This document shows, one piece after another, positions 57,095 to 64,000 of a stretch of DNA of 64,000 nt. The DNA comes from Mauremys mutica (taxonomy: Eukaryota > Chordata > Testudines > Geoemydidae): the NCBI RefSeq assembly GCF_020497125.1, contig NC_059080.1, positions 69,918,618 through 69,982,617 of the forward strand, in the 5' to 3' direction. Position 1 is the stretch's first letter, and each line of letters opens with the position of its first letter. The notes below the pieces were generated by a model. It did not search any database. It was not told where the DNA came from and worked only from the letters and a program-made list of their open reading frames with translations. The translations under genes were made by a program, and so were the position numbers.

Positions 57095-58035
57095 GATGAA
57101 TAAAGTTCTACCCCAAAATGACTGGGATAGAGGAGCCTGTGATAGTGGAGCTCTGTTGAAGACCATAATAACATATTATCATTACAGAGTTGTGCACCGC
57201 TGTATGTTCTCCAATAGGATGGTAATATAGCCAATCAAATAACCCTAAAAGTTCTATTGACTTCAGTGGAGATACAATGATTTATACCAGCTGAGAAGCT
57301 GGCCTATAGACTTTTTGGAAAAAAATTCTGCCAAGTTTTGCAATAATGCACTAAAAGAAAGAGGATACAAGAAGCCCATTACTTACCCCTGCCCCCACCC
57401 CCCGAGACTAACCAAGAAGAAGCTAGGCAAAATTTGAACCTACCAGTCCAGGTAGCATTAGCTAAGGATCCAGTTAATGTAACAAGCGGCAACCTATGAT
57501 CCCAAATATAATGGTAGCACTTTTCAGCTTTGCCTTAGATTAGTAGGATCTGATGAGACTCTTCCTGGAATATTTTGTTTCTTTTAGGGCACTTTAATGC
57601 AAGAAGGACATTAATACATGGAAGGGAGCAACAAAAAAATCACCAGTTGGCTTTGTAATTATTTTTTTAAAAATACAGTGGTACAAATTCTGCTCTAAGT
57701 TACACCCTGGGTATGATACTGGGACAGACATTGAAAGAATTTAATGCTAAGGATGGCAGAAAGTATCAGAACAAATTGAAGAAAAAAGAAAAGTTTGTCT
57801 GAATATCAAGAAAAGAACTCCTGACAATGAAAGCTCCTAGATTGTGCCCCTGAAATGGAATGTGACATTCAAAATTAAAGTAGGCAAAGTACTAGATTAG
57901 AAAATAATGAACTATCATATATTGGTATAGGGCTGGAGTGCCATTTATATCACAATCATCATCAACAACAATTAACATTTGTAGCAGTAAAGCAATGTAG
58001 ATGTGCATGTTTCTCTGCAGAGAGGTTAAAGACAC
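57095..58035. other. Gene-free sequence with a half-palindrome
   Basis: At 57252-57306, CTATTGACTTCAGTGGAG and then GATTTATACCAGCTGAGAAG are the right half of the palindrome seen complete at 1898. Nothing else was recognised. Confidence 0.5.
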
Positions 58036-58240
58036 AGGCCAACATTTTCAGAAATGGTCACTACTTTGGGGATCCCAGGAAACATTTAAGGTCCTTATTT
58101 TGAGAGGTGCTAAACACCTGTAGCTCCCATTGACTTTAACTGAAGCTGTAGGTGCTCAGCACGTCTTAGGGGAAAAAAGGCCCGAGTTGTTTCAAATTGC
58201 ATCCTCAAAACTATTAACACTTCTGAAAATTCTAGCCTCA
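58036..58240. repeat. Nested palindromic repeat
   Basis: Outer arms AGGCCAACATTTTCAGAAAT and CACTTCTGAAAATTCTAGCC; inner arms GTGCTAAACACCTGTAGCT (58108-58126) and AGCTGTAGGTGCTCAGCAC (58144-58162), around CCATTGACTTTAACTG. One long hairpin is possible. The core links it to the CATTGACTTCAATG set. Confidence 0.6.
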
Positions 58241-59689
58241 GCCCTTGGCTTGAAAAGCTAACAATCTACAATTTATATCACTTCAAACCTTTACCAATGG
58301 GACTACGTGGTGAAGAAGGACTACTCATGTGAGTAAGAGTTGGAAGAATTAGACCCAAAGTGAGATACACAAGACTGGATGCAGGGATAGCCCAGGTCGG
58401 GCAATGGAGTGGGGAGTTAGGTTTACATAGATAAGGCTATTTGGTTATTTGAATTGCATGACACACTGCAAAATTGCTTCCTTTTTAAAAAAAAATATCA
58501 CATATTTCAGTACTTTGGTTCAAGGTTCATTGCCGGAGATTTGTTGACCGAACATATTTTTTATCTCTAATGTCTATGATTCTATTAAATAAAAAATTTC
58601 CTTTACAAACAGACCAAAAAATATCAAAAACAACAACAACAAAATCAACAAAGTACTGGAAAGGGATCCAGGTTTCCAGTCAGTTGAAATCTCCCTAATT
58701 GGCTGACATGTTTTTGTTGCACTTACTACAGTAAACCCTGCCACCTGTTTCTTACTTCAAAAGAAACATTCAGGGTGATAAGCAAGCTAACTGCCAAGAC
58801 TGTTATCATGCATACAGAGGTATAAAAAAAAACCCATGATATCCACCAGCTCCCTGTGGACAGAATATTTGCATTAACTTGATGATTACAGTTAGAAAAA
58901 ATGCAACAAACAAATATTCAACCAACATCCATTTGGTAAATAATGGGGGTATGTACAAATGGGATAATTTCATTTGCAGTTTTCCTGTCTTTCTGTTTTG
59001 GTTTTATCTTTCCTTGTGGGGCATCAGATTAAGCTGTGTCCATCGGGTTAGATTCATTGATTTGTTTGTTGACTGAAGCATTCTATTGATTTTGCAAGAT
59101 TTATAGGTGTAAAATATTAACTACTGTGGCCCAGGGGAAAGCCCAATAAGCAAAAAAGGACAGGAAAAGAAAAAAAAATCATACACAGTACCAGGATGAA
59201 GGAACAGTGATAGAGGAGTGAAGAGGATATGCATTCACTACTGCTAGATATCCTTTGTAGCAGGAAATACATCATTGTCTAAAATTCTCTAAAGTTACTA
59301 GTGTCAATTTGAGCACCTGAAATTACATCTAAAATGGGTCTGATTTTTCACAAGATGGCAAGAACCTCTGCTCTCAAAAGCAAACCCCATTAAGGTGTCT
59401 CAAGCTTGCCACTCACAAAAATTGAGGAACTCAAAATCACTAATCCCTCTTTAAAAATGTAGGCCTATTGCTTGTCAGAATCCAAGGATAAAGACCAGTT
59501 GTCCTCAGATTGCTAATGTCTCTTGTAAACCAGCTCCAATGCTGCTGGTTCAAGTCATTGCACGACTCAAGTTCATTGCAAAGGCTAAGGTGCAAAAACC
59601 AATGGCACTACCGCCATTCCACTGTGCCTTGGGGCATGTCATGAGGAGAAAAACCCCTGCATATGCTATAGGTAATAAGCCATGGTAAC
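58241..59689. other. Gene-free AT-rich sequence
   Basis: A (CAA)n patch lies at about 58629-58643. No gene or element was recognised. Confidence 0.5.
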
Positions 59690-59691
59690 TA

Positions 59692-59900
59692 CACCTCTAC
59701 CCTGATATAACACTGTCCTCGGGAGCCAAAAAAATCTTACTGCGTTATAAGTGAAACCGCGTTATATCGAACTTGCTTTGATCCGCCGCAGTGTCTTTGA
59801 TCCCCCTCCCATCTCCCCCGTTCCCTCCCCGGAGCGCTGCTTTATTTCGTTATATCTGAATTCATGTTATATCGGGTCGCGTTATATCGGGGTAGAGGTG
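59692..59900. mobile_element. Mariner/Tc1-type MITE, 209 bp
   Basis: Ends CACCTCTACCCTGATATAAC and, read inward from the right, CACCTCTACCCCGATATAAC: 18 of 20 bases match. Flanked by TA on both sides (59690-59691, 59901-59902), the Tc1/mariner target. GTTATATC(G/T) recurs four times inside. No coding capacity; the centre has a GC-rich block. Confidence 0.8.
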
Positions 59901-59902
59901 TA

Positions 59903-61753
59903 CTATAATTTGGAAGCTGCAACAGCATGACACATGCTCCCTATGTGATGCCAAAACAGGTGATGTTTAATTTAAATGGAGCAGTTTATCAAGGCTTTGA
60001 TCTTCAAAGATATTTAGGCTCCTAACTTCCATGCAGTAGTTTCTGTGTGATTGAGAGATGGGACACACATGAAGCTGAGTTAATGTTCTGCACTTCTGTG
60101 CAGTTGGTAGGAATCTACCATCTTCCTGGCTCCCCTCTGTTCACATTATCGGGTGGAGAACAGGGAGTGTGAAGAATAGTGTGTAACAAAACCCTTTCAT
60201 ATCATTCAGGTTAGATTTGTTTTTTTAACAGATTTCATTAATCACCAAAGACCTTTGAGTCTCCTTTCCCTTTATCTGCCATTGGCAGCACCATGTTTCC
60301 TGACTTTCTAACCTTCCAACATAAAGTGAGCACTAGGCCTTTGATTGAAAGATATTGGCAAAATGAAGTGTGAAATATGGCCACCTATGGAAAGGAAGTG
60401 ATACAACACATTTCAGTGCTGTCATGAAATTCATCAGAACAATCCCTTCCCACCAGGAATTATCCCCAGATCAGCAGAGCAGGGTGCCATAAAGAAAACT
60501 GGAAGATTTTATAAAGAATGCACAGACATTGCACATTTTGTTATGAGGTGCTATGCCTCAGAACTCCCCTGGGAAAGGTCTAATGCTGTGAGCAGAAAGG
60601 TTCATGAACCCCATAACCAGGACTCCTGCAGATCAAGCATTAGTACTTGGCATCAGAGCCTGTGGACTTCAAAAGCAAAGGAGAGAAGGGGAAACAAGTC
60701 TCATACCAGGAAAAGGACCATGTCTTGACAATGTCACGGCTCAGCTTACAAATGCAATTGATGACTGCAGTTTGTGTTCTCCCTCCACTTCCCCCTCAAT
60801 AGATATATATAATTCAGCGTGGGAAACAGGAGAGTGGTGATGAGCCGGAGTGATAGCTGCCTGGTACTTGCTACCTTAAAAGGGAGGCCTGAGAAAGTGC
60901 AAGAACAGCAGCATGTTAAATCTCACATGCAGAGGAGGTGTCTCTGCTATCACTCTGGAGTGCAACTAATAAAGCAAGAGGGAGTCAAAGCAGTTCTCAG
61001 GCAAAGCAGGGCTTTGGAAACACAGATAAATTCAGAGGAGATATTTGAACTTGAAAACTAGATGTCAAAAGGCATGGGAATTCAATCAGCCACTCTTTGA
61101 GCTTCAGTGATTACCACATAGGTTTGGTCTCTGTCAGGGGGAATTGTGCTTTGTGATGCTTGAGTTGAGTTATTCTCCAGTTCACTTAATTACGCACTCA
61201 CAAACCTACTTTACACAAAGCAAATAGCTCTTAAATTAAATTTTAAAAAAGCCTCACTGGCTACCAGTAGCTTGGACTAGGTTTTCTATGTTTGCAAAAA
61301 GTGTCATCGTCCTGCTGCTTATAGCAGGGCCATTTAACATCTCCTATGCTACAGAACTGAATCCTAAATTGGTCAGAGCTGCTCTACACACATTTCTCAC
61401 AAACAAATACACTCTCTGCTAGCAGGACTGATTTTTGATAAAGCAATTGGAAAACCCTTATTTATACAGAATCACAAAAAGCATATGCTGTTGGGTGCTT
61501 AATGGGCAGGTACCATAAAAAATTATGCTTCCTGAATGCCAGTTGCCAAGGAAACTATTAGGATATATAGTCTAGAAGCTTTCATGAAAGGGACATAATG
61601 TCATTTAAGGTAATGCGTAGAGCTGGTCAAATTATTGGCTGTGAATACACATGCTGACAAATTCAGACTTTTTTCCATTTGCAAATTGTTTGCAAACAGA
61701 CTACTGTTTACTGATATATTTTCTATTTGTGATGATGCAATGAACTGTTTAAC
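59903..61753. other. Gene-free sequence
   Basis: Overlapping short ORFs at 60543-61061 (61-80 codons) show no domain. A half-palindrome (GATCTTCAAAGATATTTAGG) lies at about 60000. Nothing else was recognised. Confidence 0.45.
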
Positions 61754-61808
61754 GGCCTGATCCAAAGCCCAAGACTACCAATGACTTCAGTGGGCTTTGG
61801 ATCAGGCC
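61754..61808. repeat. Perfect 17-bp-arm palindrome with CATTGACTTC-type core
   Basis: GGCCTGATCCAAAGCCC (61754-61770) and GGGCTTTGGATCAGGCC (61792-61808) are exact reverse complements around AAGACTACCAATGACTTCAGT. It is the cleanest member of the dispersed hairpin set. Confidence 0.75.
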
Positions 61809-62371
61809 CTACGTGAACAAATTTCAGCCAGAAAGTTCATGAAATGTTCACTTGGACTATATCCCATTTGTGGTGTTTAGGCAGTCACCTACGTCATACA
61901 GTACGGTTGACTTCTGGACTAGGCGATTGAAGCCTTTTAATCAGGAGATTAATTGTTAAATAGCCAACAACAAATATTCTTGTTCACATGTAAATGCTTT
62001 ACTCTGATGCAAATATGGCTATTCTAATGAAGAACAGCCTTTCCCCAAAAATCTGTATTCATAAAATACCCCTGAATGTTCGTGAATGCCAAATAAAAGG
62101 TTGTAACAAAAGGCAATAGTGATTTGGAATTCAAATGAATATTTAATAACACTGCTTTGCAGCTTTCAACCAGCTATCCACCACTTCAAGGATCATTACT
62201 GTAGGGCAGAAGTAAAGCCCTAGAATTGACTGGGGTGTGGACTGAAGCATTGAGTGCTAAAATTAAAGGTTCATCTGTTCCTCCCAGGGAGTGAATGGAA
62301 GATCAGACAGTGGACTTGACTAGAGTAGCTGCTTCAGTTCTTAAAGACAGAGGCTGGAGCAAAGAGATGAG

Positions 62372-62445
62372 CTATTTAATGTAGGGATCAAGTTATCTTT
62401 TATGATCCCTATTTAATGTAGGGATCAAGTTATCTTTTATGATTC
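62372..62445. repeat. 37-bp tandem duplication
   Basis: Two near-identical head-to-tail copies (62372-62408, 62409-62445) beginning CTATTTAATGTAGGGATCAA. The lack of divergence implies a recent event. Confidence 0.9.
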
Positions 62446-63743
62446 AGCCCAATTTTAGTTTTCTAAGATTAGTATATATGTATTTGCTTAGAAAGGATGT
62501 TCCATACCTCAAAACATTTACGAGCTAAGGACCAGATGGCAATACCCTCACCTATGTTGTGTACCTACTCCTTGTAGTTTCATTGGCTTTCAATGAGACT
62601 TCTCAGGGATTAATGTGCCACTCATCACAAGGGAAGATATTGCAATCTGATCCTTCATGACTTAGAGATGACAGTAGCAAGAGAGATGGGTGGGCTCATG
62701 GTTAGTGTTTGAGGAAACTAAAGCATGCATTTATTTAGAGGGGAAGGAGCCAGAAGAGGGTGAGCAGTTAAGAGAGAGGATGTATATGAGCGTGGGCACA
62801 AAGGTGAGGGCGGCAGGTGGATGACAAGCAAGAGATGGCAGGGTCAGTGACATGGGAGAGGAAGAGAAATGTGCTGGGCAGGAGGAAGGTGAAGAGTACA
62901 GGGAGATGAGTAAGGAGGTGGATTTCCCATCAGGCTTAGCTGTTGCTTCTTGGTGGCATTTCTTTTGATTTTATTCTTCTTTCAAGGCTCAGCTCTTCCC
63001 TGGCATGTTTCTGTATTTGTATGCAGTGCCGATAGAGAGAAATCTGTAAATAAATCTAATCATTTGCAACACACACTTCCCTCTCTGGGGGAGGTGGCTT
63101 TACATGGAGTAGTAATGCATATAAGGGGGGCGGGGGAAGAGGAATAGAGTCAAATGTGTCTGACTTCAAAGCATGGGAATTGTATTGTAAAGGGGTCCCT
63201 GCAAACACCCTTTCTGAGTGCAAGTGCGACCCACCAGAGTCAGTGCAAGTTACAATGGTTCTATAACAGCCCCCACGTACTGAACCTGGCTCTGTAGCTG
63301 AAGCTGTGGAGACTTGTGCTTTTAGTAATGAAGGATGCTAGTCAATCCCCTGGGTGGGCCAAGAGGGTGGCTATCCATTTATCCACATAAGAGGAACCAT
63401 TACCTCCATTGCATTGCACTTAGCACAATGTGGCTCTAATCCTGACTGAGATCTCTGGGCACCGCAACAGTAGATAATTACTAAAAATAATCAGCTACTA
63501 AAAGTATGGGCACATTTGGTGCCAATGTAAGCCTAACTTATTTTACTATCTTCTGAAAAGTTCCACCTTGCATTGTGCAGTCAGCTGATCAGATTGAGAT
63601 CAGAGGTGATCACAGGGAGATGGCTCAGAAAGGCTGTGGGCTAGATTGTGGCTTTCACAATCACGATGTGTTGCTCAAGAAATTCTTTTGTGGCTGGCTG
63701 AAGCAGCCAATATGCTTCTAGGACCCTGTTCTAGTGGGGTCAC
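62446..63743. other. Gene-free sequence
   Basis: A purine-rich stretch on the + strand (about 62740-62920, many GAGG and GGA blocks) is the only compositional feature. No gene recognised. Confidence 0.45.
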
Positions 63744-64000
63744 CAGGGCTGACATTAGACTTGCTGGGGCCAGGGCTGAAGCCAAGCCCCACTGCTTGGA
63801 GCCAAAGCTGAAGCCCCCCACTGGTTACAAAGGTTACACACCCCCCACTAGGGCTGAAGCTCTTGGGTTTTCTCCCCCCCAGAGTGGTGGGGCTTAGCTT
63901 TGGCTTTGCCCCCCACTCCCCCATCCCCGCCTGGGGCGGTGGGGCTCGGACAGGCTCAGGCTTCGGTCCCCTCTCCTGGGGTCATGTAGTAATTTTTGTT
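63744..64000. mobile_element. hAT-like element start, cut by the window end
   Basis: Begins CAGGGCTGACATTAGACTTG, a CAGGG-type terminus like the other hAT MITEs here, and becomes C/G-rich with repeated GGGCTGAAGC blocks. The right end lies outside the window, so neither the target duplication nor the length can be checked. Confidence 0.45.

Noticed and set aside
59692..59900. CRISPR-like repeated GTTATATC units
   Set aside because: The units are short, irregular and of both spacing types within a TA-flanked MITE; this is a vertebrate genome.

Overview
This is a vertebrate nuclear window with no host exon, tRNA or rRNA gene that I can support. It is an intergenic or deep-intronic stretch dominated by transposable elements. 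The best fit is a turtle genome, with a crocodilian as second choice. The reasons are a young CR1 LINE with the tail (TTCTTATG)n, many CAGGG-ended non-autonomous hAT families, a CAGCGCTG-rich Harbinger transposon with its MITE, and MITEs ending GGCCTGGTCTACA. The species is an inference from repeat content, since no host gene anchors it.

Layout. 1-7.5 kb: sparse sequence, a Harbinger-type MITE, two hAT MITEs with 8-bp target duplications and a 0.15-kb hairpin. 7.5-11.3 kb: a decayed Gypsy-type LTR retrotransposon (LTRs, gag relic, end of RNase H, integrase relic) split by an unrelated solo LTR. 11.3-20.5 kb: mostly unrecognised AT-rich sequence. 20.5-22.8 kb: a MITE inside a MITE, then two hAT MITEs. 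25.8-29.7 kb: an old CR1 carrying a foldback hAT (itself holding a Harbinger MITE) and, separately, a C-rich hAT MITE. 30-31.4 kb: a GC-rich repeat of unknown family. 35.9-37.4 kb: a hAT-like element with a solo LTR inside. 40.7-44.3 kb: a 3.6-kb CR1 LINE, 5'-truncated within the ORF1 esterase domain, with endonuclease and reverse transcriptase complete apart from two frameshifts. 46.7-49 kb: two hAT MITEs. 50.4-54.4 kb: a full-length 4.0-kb PIF/Harbinger transposon with both of its genes. 56.8-64 kb: another Harbinger-like MITE, a mariner-type MITE, hairpins and the start of a hAT element cut by the window end.

How it works together. The centrepiece is the Harbinger element at 50383-54402. 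It encodes a two-exon Myb/SANT DNA-binding protein on the + strand and a DDE transposase on the - strand, converging on polyadenylation signals 25 bp apart. Its ends carry clusters of the palindrome AGCGCT. The 211-bp MITE at 27264-27474 shares the terminal sequence, the TTA target duplication and the AGCGCT array, so it looks like a passenger of this system. Each Harbinger gene is broken once, exactly at a 10-11 base G/C run. Apart from the elements, the window has a scatter of short imperfect palindromes centred on CATTGACTTCAATG that no gene feature explains.
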